From Sympetrum striolatum (taxonomy: Eukaryota > Arthropoda > Insecta > Odonata > Libellulidae): DNA of 64,000 bases. The stretch's first letter is position 1; the number at the start of each line of letters is the position of its first letter. The notes under the pieces were generated by a model. It made no database searches and was not told the origin of the DNA. It was given only the letters and a program-made list of their open reading frames with translations. Below are positions 23,368 through 33,679 of this stretch, one piece after another. Both the position numbers and the translations under genes were made by a program. The DNA is taken from positions 94,366,615 to 94,430,614 of the forward strand of contig OX388346.1 of NCBI GenBank assembly GCA_947579665.1. The letters run 5' to 3'.

Positions 23368-24725
23368 ATTTAACTTTACGCTACAACTTGGTCTTTTGGC
23401 CACGTGGTAACGTTTATACCTCCTGGCAAAATAGAATTTAGTTTACGCAAACAGAACATAGTATTAATTAAACTGAGCAAATACCTTCAAATAATTTCTA
23501 TTTAAATAAAGACTTGAGTATTGGTATTAAGAACATCCTCGGCAGGAGCAAACGATGGAGGAGTAACAATCTTAACTGATGCATCATCAATCATCATTCT
23601 TGAGCATTGCGCCATCCAAATGAATGTTGAATTTAGATTCTTTACTTGCTGATATATATCAGGCATACGTATTTATGCCCTGGGCAATAGATTATGGACG
23701 CAAGACGATAGTATATTTTATAAGTAGCTCCTAGGAGAGACTGCGTAATATGAAGTCGTAGGAAATATAAGGAATACTTGACGTTTTGGTTTATTTTATT
23801 TTCTCAATTAAGAGTAAAATTATGGAGAAGAAGCAATGTAATTTTGCGGGTCTTTTCTGAAAATAGCAACCTATTGCCGTTTGAAGAGAGAGATTCTGCG
23901 TGTTTTGAAGATATTTCTTAGTAAGCTACTACATCTATCTTCATTGATACACTCTTACCTCGAAACATGAGAGTGTTTGGTTTTCTAAATGACACGCTTC
24001 TTATGTGAGTGAAACTTATAAGCATACGATGCACTTAGTTCGGATTTTTCCAGTTTTTTACGATCACAACATTGTTCATTGTTCTTCAATGAGTCGAACA
24101 CATTTTCATGTATCGGTGTCACGCCATCGGCGTATTCTAAAAGTCACTTTGAAGAGATGAGTTTTCATTTAAGTTGGATGATAAGCAAATTGGATGATAA
24201 AATAGAGAAAGTGATACCTTACTCAGTGTTCTGCATTCTCATAAGATAATTTAATCTACGCCCAAAACTTCAATTGCATTCTACTACAAGATTTTACTCT
24301 TTTACAAGTGAAACTCCTCAACTAAAAGTTTTTCCTCTTCTTTCCCCCCTAGTTCATTCTGAATTGACTTCTTTGTTTGACGGATAAACGACAGCAGTCG
24401 GCATGTATTCCCGTCACCCGCTAAAAGACAGCTTTCCAAACGATAATTAATTGACCGTAGCATATTTCAGAGGAATGCACGTTTTTGTGTGTTTGCCTTC
24501 CCGAGTTTCTGCATCTGCTTCAACCCGTTTCCCCCGCAAATAGAGAAATCAGCGTCAAACTCATTAGTCGTCGATCTCACCGGTTTCACGGGTTCGGACT
24601 ACTGCAGGTTTTGAGGAAATTCCATCCCCGAAAGAAACCGATTATTGAAGTAACTGGGCGGAAGGCACAGGCGGAACTTACTTTACAACGAGTAGTGCTT
24701 CAAATAACACCTATAGCTTTTTAAG
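23368..24725. other. noncoding, mostly unique
   Basis: Higher-complexity sequence at 24360-24700 but no convincing gene. The frame at 24485-24724 has no recognisable motif. Confidence 0.35.
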
Positions 24726-24922
24726 GTTGTACCAGAAGAGAAAAATAGTGACTTGGCTGGGACTCGAACCCAGGTCTCCTACTTTCCGGACAGGTGTTCT
24801 AACCACTAAACTACCTAGCCACGTCATTTTCCCTTCTTTAAGTGCTAAGAACAACTGCCCGGATATTGGGAGACCTGGGTTCGAGTCCCAGCCAAGTCAC
24901 TCTTTTTGTCTTCTTGTACAAC
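24726..24922. repeat. tRNA-derived inverted repeat (two tRNA-like sequences head to head)
   Basis: Two 54-nt arms, 24726-24779 and 24869-24922, are inverted copies with 51 of 54 positions identical and the innermost 32 perfect. Each arm carries the 3' half of a tRNA: T arm CTGGGTTCGAGTCCCAG, acceptor strand CCAAGTC, then a TTTTT terminator-like run. The minus-strand version can be drawn over 24750-24825 as a 76-nt tRNA-like fold, with acceptor GACGTGG/CCAAGTC (6 of 7 pairs) and an anticodon arm with loop CCGGAAA. That loop lacks T33 and the D arm is poor, so it is not a normal tRNA. The plus-strand partner (about 24823-24898) has a degraded 5' half. Most likely a tRNA pseudogene pair or tRNA-derived SINE/fold-back. 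Confidence 0.75.
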
Positions 24923-24938
24923 TTTGGGTTAAGTTGCA

Positions 24939-24977
24939 CGCTTTCTTGTGCTAAGTCAAACTTAGCACAAGAAAGCG
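24939..24977. repeat. perfect 18-bp hairpin with 3-nt loop
   Basis: CGCTTTCTTGTGCTAAGT, loop CAA, then the exact reverse complement. It begins 17 bp after the tRNA-derived inverted repeat. A perfect stem this long in diverged AT-rich DNA implies recent origin or maintenance. Confidence 0.9.
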
Positions 24978-26162
24978 ATTTACATAATTTGTATAACTAT
25001 TAAGTTATGCTGAACCAATAATCTTGAAAATTCAAGTATCTCTTGTTTGTCTCGAATTAGTTCATCAGTAAATAAGAATACTATAAGTCGATCTCCTTAA
25101 ACTTTTGCTTTTAATGACGCAATGCGCTGTAAGTAAAAAGTACGTATTTCGAAACTTATGCACGAGATAACAGTCATTACTCAGATCACAGTCTTTCCTA
25201 AACATTTATGTCTGAATATTTTTATTTCTGTAAGAGGTAAAAGTTTTAGAATTTTACCAATAGTAGAATGTCAGTATCTCCTTTACCTAACGTCTTCAAG
25301 GTGTATATTTCCTGGAAAATATTGCAGTGAGATATTAAAACTCTAGTCAGGAATTTATATTTCAATCGTCGAAAACCATTTTTGAAAAACAATATTAGGA
25401 AGGACTATATTTTCTCAATTAAAATTTGTGGAAAATTTTAATTTTTATGCTTATGAGAAGTAACTTAATTCTAATCAACAGTACAGAAAAACAGTGGTGA
25501 TATTACAATAATCAAATAATTTAACACAATTGCTCAACAGCTACGAACGGAAATAAATTTTATTGTAATTTTTTATTATAAGTATTTTTGATTTGTTTAT
25601 TCTATGATAGAAAGTACGTGAATTATACAGTTTAATTCAAAGTTATATAAAATATGAATTTTCTGGGAATAATTAGAACGTTCTGTATTTTCCGTATCAC
25701 CGTGGCGTAGCAATGTGTTAAAAACAACCGTACTTGATTGAATGCATTCATTGATTGATACATAGATAGGTCAAATAACCTTGAGGGATCTGTGGCTATT
25801 AGCTGAGAAAGGTTTGTATTTAATATTTCTTATTCTGTGAAATATTCTAAAGGATGCGATTAAAATCCTGGAACTTTCTGTGGGCCTATTCTCTCTTTGG
25901 CCGTGCATCCAAGTTATACAATCAATCTTAGTATTTATTATATCAGTACTGTTGATATTTTTATTTACAATTCTATTAAATATTTATACTTTCTTAAATA
26001 TCGAATTTCATTGCATATCCACCAAAAGTGCTTGAAGCAAAAATAGTTAATTTATAGCTAGATTAATCGAGAACGGTTGCACCACTCAAAGTTTTTGAGT
26101 TAATCAGCTGATAGGTAAGTAGGTAGGTCCTTTGCCCTCATAGTCTCCCGAGTAGGAATTCC
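24978..26162. other. noncoding, nothing recognised
   Basis: AT-rich DNA. No gene or repeat terminus recognised. Confidence 0.35.
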
Positions 26163-26233
26163 GGCGGGATAGCTCAACGGACGGAGCACCTGACCGGTGA
26201 TCGGGGGACCCGGATAGATTCTCGGTCCCGTCG
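26163..26233 (+). pseudogene. tRNA-like sequence / SINE head
   Basis: A 71-nt cloverleaf-like sequence. Acceptor GGCGGGA/TCCCGTC has 6 of 7 pairs. The A-box region is TAGCTCAACGGACGGAGC with D stem GCTC/GAGC. The anticodon arm is CCTGA-CCGGTGA-TCGGG, with GGT at the anticodon position. The T loop is damaged (ATAGATT where TTCGATT is expected), and so is the T stem. A T6 run (26237-26242) follows as a possible Pol III stop. The broken B box and missing T33 argue against a working tRNA. The ~230 bp that follow could be a SINE body. Confidence 0.65.
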
Positions 26234-26506
26234 GACTTTTTTCAAGTCTATTCTGCCTTGGGATTTATCCTGGCTGCAAAATTGCTGCTATTTCGTGCAA
26301 AATAACCTTACCTAATTTCCTAGGTTAGGCAGGTTCTGGTGGGGTTTGACCTCCCACAGGAAGCTGAGAGAGATTATTCTCAGCAATACGAATCGGGAAG
26401 AATCACGGTATTCTGGGGGAGATGGAAACTCAGCATTGAATAGAGGTTTCACCCTTTCATAGCTTTTACCAAACAGGGATAAGCATTTTAGATTTTCTTT
26501 CCTTTT

Positions 26507-26636
26507 TACTTTCTCCATATACGAAGTATAGAGAAAGTATTGTTTTCATGAAAAAATTCGACCTCGAGATTTCAACGGAAATACACGTTTTGGGGTCCCT
26601 AGAACACGTTTTGACCATTTTCTGAATGATGTCTGT

Positions 26637-26680
<44 letters not shown>
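26507..26680 (+). repeat. left part of an ACTTTCTCC repeat, split by retrotransposon insertions
   Basis: TACTTTCTCCATATACGAAG and the following 120 bp match the first part of the copies at 35333 and 50404, up to and including the internal (TG)n tract (26637-26680). The rest of the repeat continues only at 33557, after about 6.9 kb of inserted retrotransposon sequence. Confidence 0.85.
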
Positions 26681-26718
<38 letters not shown>

Positions 26719-26925
26719 TGCCAGATAGGGAAGTGAAACTGATTCCAAATCTGGCGTAGGTCTTGGGGGCTGAGGCTTGGGGCCCGACACTCCCTTTGAC
26801 CATCCTCTACCTTGACCGGTACGCAAAGTCCAGATCCAACTCCAGAACTTATCAATCAACATAAGTCCCATCCACTCTTTACCGGCCAGCCTTGTTCCCA
26901 CACCCTAACACACTCCCAAACCCCC
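26681..26925 (-). mobile_element. 5'-truncated retroelement 3' end with (TAA)n tail
   Basis: On the minus strand, GC-richer unique sequence ends '..gtttcacttccctatctgg' followed by a (TAA)n tail (26681-26715). The tail abuts the (CA)n microsatellite. Tail and abrupt start suggest a truncated non-LTR insertion distinct from the Tx1-like element beside it. No domain is readable. Confidence 0.5.
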
Positions 26926-27018
26926 TCTCTAACCACATCCCAACCCACATCCCAACCCGCACCCTAACCCATACCCTAACCCACACCCATACCCTAACCC
27001 ACACCCATACCCTAACCC
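26926..27018 (-). repeat. degenerate telomere-like tract (GGGTTAGGGT variants)
   Basis: The plus strand reads ACCCTAACCCACACCCATACCCTAACCC with variants. It is a G-rich/C-rich imperfect repeat of TTAGGG-like and TGTGGG/TATGGG units. It is interstitial, lying between two retroelement pieces, so I treat it as simple repeat or element tail and not a chromosome end. Confidence 0.7.
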
Positions 27019-27503
27019 AATGTGTGTGTGTGTGTATGTGTGTATATTTATTCCACGTAGAGCCCCACGCCATATCCTCAGCACCAAACTAAAAACGGGG
27101 CCCAGGCCGCCCCACCAAACGCCTAACACCCTGTGCCCTCTATCGAGGGGTGCACGAGTAAGAGGAGGCGGTGTCCCGCCACCCGAACTGAAGCCCCGGC
27201 CTAGCCGGCGTCATCGCCCTCGATGGCCCTCTATCGAGGGAGAGTGCGTGAATGCGGGTGCGTGGGTTTGCGTTGGTCTGCGTGTACAAAAGGATGCTCC
27301 TCGCGTTAATAAAGCCTTCATCAAGGGTCTGACACGCTGGGGTCTAACTGCTCCTCATCTTGCAGAGCTTTGCGTCGGTGAAATAACGTGCATCAAGCGG
27401 CGACAAAAGTAAATTACACGTCGCCACTCCATGACGCGATAACAATAAATAAATAAATAAATAAATAGATAAAAAGATAAAGGATAAAAGGTTTAAAAAG
27501 GGG

Positions 27504-30500
27504 TCAGTTTAAGTGAAGGAGTGGGCAATCCTCCTTCAGCTCTCCCGTTTGGGAATCGATCAGGAAATTTTTTTGGGTCCACACGCCGAGCATCTCCCCG
27601 CTGCAGCATGCCTCGGCGTGGTCTCTTTCTAATTTCAACCTTTTCCGGAGGGCCCTCGAAAACGCCTCCGCGTAGGCGACGTCTCTCGTCCGCCCCCGGA
27701 AAAAGGCGTCTAGCTGTCTCCTAATTTCTCCCTTCTCCAACGAAAGGAGAAAGTTGGCGAGCCTGGTACCTGGGGACCCTCTCTCCAGGATTCCCCCATA
27801 TATTTCCTTCACGAGGACCTCCCTTTTCCCCGTCAGGTTCTTTGTGGCCCCAACGACCGCGCTCCACAGCGGCCTCGTCTTCGGACAGACGTATGCCAGG
27901 TGCCAGGCCGTGCCGACGACTCCCGGGCACCAAGGGCAGTCGTCTTTTTCTCTTATCCCGGTCTTCCTGAGAAAGGGGCAGTCCGCCCACGCGCCATGAG
28001 CCAGGCGCCATGCCGCGTCCCCATCATGCCCCAGGGTGGGGTGCGATCGGAGGGATCTCCACCTGATCTCCTCCCTCGGCTCACGACCCGAGAGTGGCCA
28101 GATCTCGTTGTTTCTTCTGTACAGAACTTCTTTGTATACGGCCCTTTTGGGGATCGGAAGATCCATCCTCCTCCCGAGCCTCGCGCTGGAGAAGACATAA
28201 ACTCCCGCGCCCTCTCTCTCCGGCCCCATCGACCGCCACGCCCTGACTAGCGAGCGGCGAAAGCCGGAGAGCCGGCGCGACCCCGTGCCACGATCGAAAG
28301 CGTCCCTCCACGGACGCCCCCCCGTCGCGCGCCCGAAGCCCGCGGCCGCGAGCAGCCTCCACGGCTCCGCTGCTGCCTCCTCTGAAAGGAGGAGCCTCTG
28401 TGCGGCGTTGAATCGAAATCCGAGGATCTTAACCCCAACGTCGACGAGCCCGAGTCCTCCCTCTCGAACCGGCGCCGTCGCCACCTTCTTCTTCACCCAG
28501 TGCTTTCTACCCAACCAAATGGCATCCACCAGCAGCCTCTGGATCCTTGAAGAAAATGAGGGTGAAGGCTGAAAGGTCTGGAGGGTGTGCCATATCTTGG
28601 GCGCGACGAACTGATTCGCCACGCACACCCTCCCCCTCAACGACATCGGGCTCATTCTTGGCTTCCAACTCCTGAGGGCCGTCTCGATCGTTTCGACCAT
28701 CTCTTTCTCAAGAACCTCCCTTTCCGGATCTTCGTCGTTGAAGATCTTTCGGCCTAGGTATTTGCCGTGTTCCGAATTCCATCTTATTTCGAGGGGAGAG
28801 TCCTGCCTGCCTCTCCACCTGCCGACCCACAGCCCCACCGTCTTCTCTGCGTTTATCTTGGCCCCCGAAGACCGAGCGTAGAGGTCGTACGCCGGAAAAA
28901 CCCGCCTTAAATCCTCCTCCTCCGATGCGAACACCGTCACGTCGTCCGCATAGACGCTGACGGCTATCCGCGTCTCCGGGTGGCGGGGGATAGAGGCACC
29001 GGTGAGCCTCGCTTTGAGGGCCCGAACGAGGGGCTCGAAGGCGAGGGTGTACAGTTGTCCGGAAAGTGGACATCCCTGCCTTATTCCCCTTCGGAAAGGG
29101 ATAGGGGGCGTAAGAGAGGACCCGACTCGGACCATGCATACGGCGTCCCGGTAAAGCGTCCGCAGCATGCCGATCAGTCGGTCCCCGAAACCCATTCTTT
29201 CTAAAATCTTGATCAAATAAGAGTGGCCGACTCGATCGAAGGCTTTCGACTGGTCCAAGGAGAGCACCGCCAGAGGCGTATCCTCGGCGTTCGCCGATCT
29301 CACCATGTCCCGCACAGTGGAGATGGCGTCAAAAATGCTTCTCCCCGGAACGCAGTACGACTGCTCGACGGATATGACAGATGCTATTACTCTGCTGACC
29401 CTCATCGATAATAATTTTGCCATTATTTTGTAATCCGTGTTGGTGATCGACACGGGCCTCCAACCATCGATCGTTCTGCCCCCCCCGCTCTTCGGGACGA
29501 GGGCGATGACGGACGACCTGCTGGTTCTGGGGAGGCTTCCCCTCCGAAAGCTCTCCCGCACCATGTCCCCGAACAGGCCCTCGAGGACGTCCCAGAAGGC
29601 GATGTAGAATTCCGGGGTCAGTCCGTCTGACCCCGGGGTCTTGTTTCTATTAAGCTTCTTAAGTGCCTCCAGCATCTCGTCCTCCGAAACCTCCACGTTC
29701 AGCAAGGCCCTTTCGTCCTCGCAGACGCTGTCGAGGGCTTCGAAGAGGAGGGCTTCGTCCTCTTCACTTGTTAGAGGCTCCGCGTCTTTTGGGTCGAAAA
29801 TTTCGCCAAAATAGGCGGAAACGTGCATTCTTATCGCCGCAAGGTCCTCCTCCCATCGACCGTCGATCTCCAGGCCCTCCAGCGGTCTCGGAACGACGCG
29901 CGTGTACCACTTCGCTACGTGAGGAGCCAGCGGGTCGTCGTTGACGATTATATTCTCCCACCCCATCCTCGCCACGATAGCCTTAGCCCGCTGTAGTTGA
30001 ATTCCTTCCTCTATGGCTTCCCTCTGCTGCCGTCTGAGTCTCCTCACGTAGTCGACCGTTCTCTCCTTCACTTCAAACTTTAGGGTCTCCCACTTCGATA
30101 CCGGGTCTCCCAAACAACGTAGATCGTTGATCGCCGCGATGAGCGTCTTTATGTTTTGAACGTACTCCTCGTTGCGCAGCAACCCATTGTCGAACCTCCA
30201 GTACGGAGGTCGAGGGATCACTCTTGGCAACGAAAGAGTGGCTGCCACCCCTCTATGGTCGGTAAACGACGGCACCGTCCTCATATTTTTTACGGCTGAG
30301 AGGCTCCCGCCGGACACGTATAAGCGGTCCAGCCTCGAGCGCACGTTTCCACCCTCCGCTCCGTGAAAGGTGAAACCCTCCTCTCCCCTCCTCGTCTCCA
30401 CCCACGGGTCCACCAGCTCCATGTCCTCCACCAAACTCCGGAGCGCGTTGGCGACCCGGGGATGTCTCTCCCTCCCGGAGGATCTGTCCCTCCCGGGGTC

Positions 30501-30950
30501 CAAAGTGACGTTAAAATCTCCCCCTAATATAGTCACTCTCGGTCCTCTGCGCTGCTGCCTCGTCGCTTCTAGGTGTTCTCTCAGCCGATCGATGACAGTC
30601 AGCGCCTCATGCTGCTCGTGCGGTCCGTAAAATGACACGAAGTCGAGCGTCACACCCCCCAGGCCGACGGTCACACCCAAGGCGTGCCCGTCGCTAATCA
30701 CGACGGGCGGGCGCGCACCGCCGCACACGGATCTGTGCACCGCGACCGCCGTTCCTGTGTGAGGCGTGGAGAGGGGAGAGAAGAAAAACTCGTACTGCGG
30801 CAGGGAGTCCATCGCAGGCGCGACGGTGTTGGTCTCCTGCAGCAGCACCACTTCCGGCCGATGGGCCTCCAAGAAGGCCGTCAGGTGTGCCCACTTTAGA
30901 GTTCCCCTCACGGAGCGAACGTTTAGCGAGATTATTCTCAAATCTGTCAT
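27504..30950 (-). CDS. Tx1-like ORF2: APE endonuclease and reverse transcriptase
   Basis: 1148 codons, no internal stop. I take the ATG at 30950 ('MTDLRIISLNVRS'); the open frame extends upstream only through a TTG. Residue numbers are from that start. APE endonuclease: 'LNVRS' about 9-13, 'LLQETN' with catalytic Glu39, 'GGDFNV' 143-148, 'RLDRLYVS' about 206-213, 'FTDHRG' 229-234. Reverse transcriptase: 'NKTPGSDGL' about 436-444, 'ALVPKSGGG' about 483-491, 'LSLDQSKAFDRVGH' about 564-577, 'RQGCPLSGQ' about 625-633, catalytic YADD 667-670. The C-terminal zinc-binding segment is C-x2-C-x7-H-x4-C ('CPWC..AWHLAYVC'), as in zf-RVT domains of Tx1 relatives. All catalytic motifs look intact. It nicks target DNA and copies the element RNA there. 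Codon use is GC-rich, unlike the host surroundings. Confidence 0.95.
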   Translation of the reverse strand: MTDLRIISLNVRSVRGTLKWAHLTAFLEAHRPEVVLLQETNTVAPAMDSLPQYEFFFSPLSTPHTGTAVAVHRSVCGGARPPVVISDGHALGVTVGLGGVTLDFVSFYGPHEQHEALTVIDRLREHLEATRQQRRGPRVTILGGDFNVTLDPGRDRSSGRERHPRVANALRSLVEDMELVDPWVETRRGEEGFTFHGAEGGNVRSRLDRLYVSGGSLSAVKNMRTVPSFTDHRGVAATLSLPRVIPRPPYWRFDNGLLRNEEYVQNIKTLIAAINDLRCLGDPVSKWETLKFEVKERTVDYVRRLRRQQREAIEEGIQLQRAKAIVARMGWENIIVNDDPLAPHVAKWYTRVVPRPLEGLEIDGRWEEDLAAIRMHVSAYFGEIFDPKDAEPLTSEEDEALLFEALDSVCEDERALLNVEVSEDEMLEALKKLNRNKTPGSDGLTPEFYIAFWDVLEGLFGDMVRESFRRGSLPRTSRSSVIALVPKSGGGRTIDGWRPVSITNTDYKIMAKLLSMRVSRVIASVISVEQSYCVPGRSIFDAISTVRDMVRSANAEDTPLAVLSLDQSKAFDRVGHSYLIKILERMGFGDRLIGMLRTLYRDAVCMVRVGSSLTPPIPFRRGIRQGCPLSGQLYTLAFEPLVRALKARLTGASIPRHPETRIAVSVYADDVTVFASEEEDLRRVFPAYDLYARSSGAKINAEKTVGLWVGRWRGRQDSPLEIRWNSEHGKYLGRKIFNDEDPEREVLEKEMVETIETALRSWKPRMSPMSLRGRVCVANQFVAPKIWHTLQTFQPSPSFSSRIQRLLVDAIWLGRKHWVKKKVATAPVREGGLGLVDVGVKILGFRFNAAQRLLLSEEAAAEPWRLLAAAGFGRATGGRPWRDAFDRGTGSRRLSGFRRSLVRAWRSMGPEREGAGVYVFSSARLGRRMDLPIPKRAVYKEVLYRRNNEIWPLSGREPREEIRWRSLRSHPTLGHDGDAAWRLAHGAWADCPFLRKTGIREKDDCPWCPGVVGTAWHLAYVCPKTRPLWSAVVGATKNLTGKREVLVKEIYGGILERGSPGTRLANFLLSLEKGEIRRQLDAFFRGRTRDVAYAEAFSRALRKRLKLERDHAEACCSGEMLGVWTQKNFLIDSQTGELKEDCPLLHLN

Positions 30951-31458
30951 ATCCGTCCTCGAGCAAGGACAATCCAATCAAGAAACGACGAGCAAACTAT
31001 AAAAGGATCATAAAAAGCTGGAGCGTCGTACATATGATAAAAACAGACGTGCTTTAAACCACGCACTATGATGCGCGAATAAATAAATAAATAAATAAAT
31101 AAATTTATAAATTTATAAAAGCACGGACGAACACGAATAAATAAATAAATAGACAGACACACACTGGCCGAAGGCGGCGCAATAAAATCCCTATTTAAAA
31201 TTGCTCGTTTCATTAAAAGGATAAACAAGGGCACAAATCGGACACACACGATAAAAACATCCGAGGAATGGATGCATTTAAAACAAGGACAATAAATAAA
31301 TATTAATAAATAAATATAAATAAAAATATATACACGACACCGACCGACCGACCGACACCGACGAAGTAGATGCGTGTAATGGGCAAAAAATATTGATAAG
31401 GGCAATAGATATTTTCAAAATATGTAAATAAATAATGATGGTTATAAATATGACAAAA
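30951..31458 (-). other. inter-ORF spacer of the Tx1-like element
   Basis: About 500 bp between ORF1 and ORF2, full of (AAAT)n-type runs (31077-31110, 31135-31152, 31285-31325) and a CCGA run near 31340-31360. This is unusually long for an L1-group element. How ORF2 is translated from a bicistronic RNA across it is not apparent. Confidence 0.7.
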
Positions 31459-33294
31459 TTATGCATTGAAGATGTCGTCCTGTAGGGCGTGCTGGACCAA
31501 CCTCTTGATCCTCATCTTCATTGCCCCCTGTTTTACGACTTTCTGCTTGTCGAGGGTGGCCAGGACTTTAAATGCTTCGATGGGTTCACTGAAATTTTCT
31601 TTTAAGGCGGCGATCCTGTCCGTCCTCCCCTTTACGTCTCGCAAGAATTTACTTAGGGATAAAAAAGATATGTTTGTGAACCCGGGATTTTTTGTGTAAT
31701 AATCCGCTATTTGTTTAAGCCCCTCGTCATCCGGGCGCATTTCTTTGGTTATTTTCGGATTCTTTTCTTTCCTTTGCACTTGACCGAGGAGGTTATCTTC
31801 TGGGGTTCCCGTGTGTGTTTTCCTCTTTTGAGAGGCCGAGAGCTCGAGGCTCTCAATCGCGACTGATGGTGGCGAATCCATGGCAAGAGGGGCAAGGAGT
31901 TTAGCCGTTTGCGAGTCGACCAGATTGATTTCCTCAGGAGTAATATCTGTCTCGGGAGGAGTTTTGCCCTCCTCTGATGATAGTGCACCGGACTGAGTGG
32001 TCGCGGAAACAACGGGGACAGAGGTACTCGTGGAGGAACTCAGATCATCAGAGGTAGAGGGAGCATTGGTGGTGGCTAGCGGGACGCCATCCGTTGACGG
32101 TACGGTTTTTGGTATTTGTTTCGAGGTGGCGTTTGATTTTGGGCATGTGTTGGCTGCGTGGCCGTCCTCCCCGCACTGGAAACACCTACCGTCGTCAACT
32201 CTTAAGAATACCCGGTAAGGGGTGTCCCCAACGTCGACGACGAAGGAGTCGGGCATCCTGATCCCTTCCCTGATGACCATATGTACCATCCTCCTCCATG
32301 AGGAGACGTGAGTAAAGTCATCGACTCTAATGCCGGATGTCAGGGGATAAATCGGCGACACTATTCTTCCGGCCTCGCTTAGTATCTCGAGTAAGTCTTT
32401 GTTAGAGACCTCGGGCGGGATGTTGCTCAGAAAAACTTTTTTAGCCGCGGTCACCATGCGGCGTGCCGCGACCCATGTGTTGTTTATCTCGACACCACCG
32501 AAGTCGGAGATAAATGTGTCGACCAGTGCCTCGCTCGCGAGGTAGATACAAATTCTATTCTGGGAGAGCCGCGTGGCATGCGTGATTTTACTCCCGCCCC
32601 CTATTTTACTAGCAACCGCGAAGACATATTGGTGAACTGGGGTGTCCGGCAAACCTTGCATTATAATACCCCTTTTTCGGTTAGGACCGGTCAGCACCGG
32701 CGTTACCCTTCGACGCGTGAAAGAAAAAGTCCCGTTGGGACTCTCGTGTGTAGGTGTGCGTGCGTAATTTCCAAGAGATTCCCCTCGAACCCGCTGCGCG
32801 TATGTGCCGAGAGGAGGGGCTGTAGGCGCTGGCGGGGAAGGAATGGACGGTAACGTAGTAGAATCTGAAATGTATGTTGACGAAGCCAAAGTGGAAGGGG
32901 AAACGACAAGAGAGTGCCCCGGGGTGGATGGAGGGGCGGTAGGGGGGGCGACCAGCTCTGAGGTAGAGGGAGGAGAGGAGACGTGCGCCGAGTCTCCTGC
33001 GTCGCTACGTAGGGGTGGTAGCTGAACAGGTCTGCGTATGGGAGGGGGAGCTGGCGTGGAGGTAGGGGATACTGGCCTAGAAGTAGGGGAGGCAGGTCGA
33101 GGGACGGGGGAGGTAGGCCTCGAGGTATGGGAGGACGAGCTTTTGGGAGCACATGGCGATGAGTCACCAGACAATTGAGAAGCGGGCGTAGATAGAATTG
33201 ATTTATAGGTCAATTTCTGCGAATTACACTGACTACTTCCAGATAAATCCATCTCTGAGGATGAAGGCGACACTGTAGGTGAAGCCACGTCCAT
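31459..33294 (-). CDS. Tx1-like ORF1: gag-like nucleic-acid-binding protein
   Basis: 611 codons from the ATG at 33294 ('MDVASPTVSPSSSEM'); upstream the frame opens only with GTG. Residues 1-180 are low-complexity Ser/Pro/Thr-rich. A central RRM-like region ('KVFLSNIPPEVSNKDLLEIL', about 286-305) precedes one CCHC zinc knuckle ('CFQCGEDGHAANTC', about 371-384). A charged C-terminal region (about 530-600) follows. This layout (disordered N-terminus, RRM-like part, CCHC) is standard for ORF1 proteins that coat element RNA. No stop or frameshift, so with ORF2 the copy could be young. Confidence 0.9.
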   Translation of the reverse strand: MDVASPTVSPSSSEMDLSGSSQCNSQKLTYKSILSTPASQLSGDSSPCAPKSSSSHTSRPTSPVPRPASPTSRPVSPTSTPAPPPIRRPVQLPPLRSDAGDSAHVSSPPSTSELVAPPTAPPSTPGHSLVVSPSTLASSTYISDSTTLPSIPSPPAPTAPPLGTYAQRVRGESLGNYARTPTHESPNGTFSFTRRRVTPVLTGPNRKRGIIMQGLPDTPVHQYVFAVASKIGGGSKITHATRLSQNRICIYLASEALVDTFISDFGGVEINNTWVAARRMVTAAKKVFLSNIPPEVSNKDLLEILSEAGRIVSPIYPLTSGIRVDDFTHVSSWRRMVHMVIREGIRMPDSFVVDVGDTPYRVFLRVDDGRCFQCGEDGHAANTCPKSNATSKQIPKTVPSTDGVPLATTNAPSTSDDLSSSTSTSVPVVSATTQSGALSSEEGKTPPETDITPEEINLVDSQTAKLLAPLAMDSPPSVAIESLELSASQKRKTHTGTPEDNLLGQVQRKEKNPKITKEMRPDDEGLKQIADYYTKNPGFTNISFLSLSKFLRDVKGRTDRIAALKENFSEPIEAFKVLATLDKQKVVKQGAMKMRIKRLVQHALQDDIFNA

Positions 33295-33553
33295 TTCTGC
33301 CGCCACCGAGGCGGCAGAAGACGAACGTGTGAGACTCACGCTGATGGCGAGCGTATGCGAACAACACGAGACGAAAAACCAGACAAATCAACAAATTGGA
33401 CACTCACCGACGATCACTGGATGAAGACGAAGCACAAACGAAGCGAACAAACACAGAACGATGAGATGAAACGATGACAACGATGAAAGAAAGCGCACAC
33501 AAAGTAAGAGACCGGGAGCGAAGCCGAAACACGTCCGAACGCTACGGAGTCCA

Positions 33554-33679
<126 letters not shown>

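Noticed and set aside
24727..24954. Protein containing 'WLGLEPRSPTFRTGVLTTKL'
   Set aside because: It is a translation of the tRNA-derived inverted repeat, a common artefact in gene predictions.
26926..27018. Chromosome end
   Set aside because: The telomere-like tract is short, degenerate and flanked on both sides by tens of kilobases of sequence.
30951..30977. Start of ORF2 at 30977 and of ORF1 at 33339
   Set aside because: Those upstream codons are TTG and GTG. Eukaryotic translation would use the ATGs at 30950 and 33294.
27521..30981. Many overlapping open frames on both strands (for example 29663-29944, 28708-29139)
   Set aside because: Shadows of the GC-rich ORF2 of the Tx1-like element, which explains all of them.
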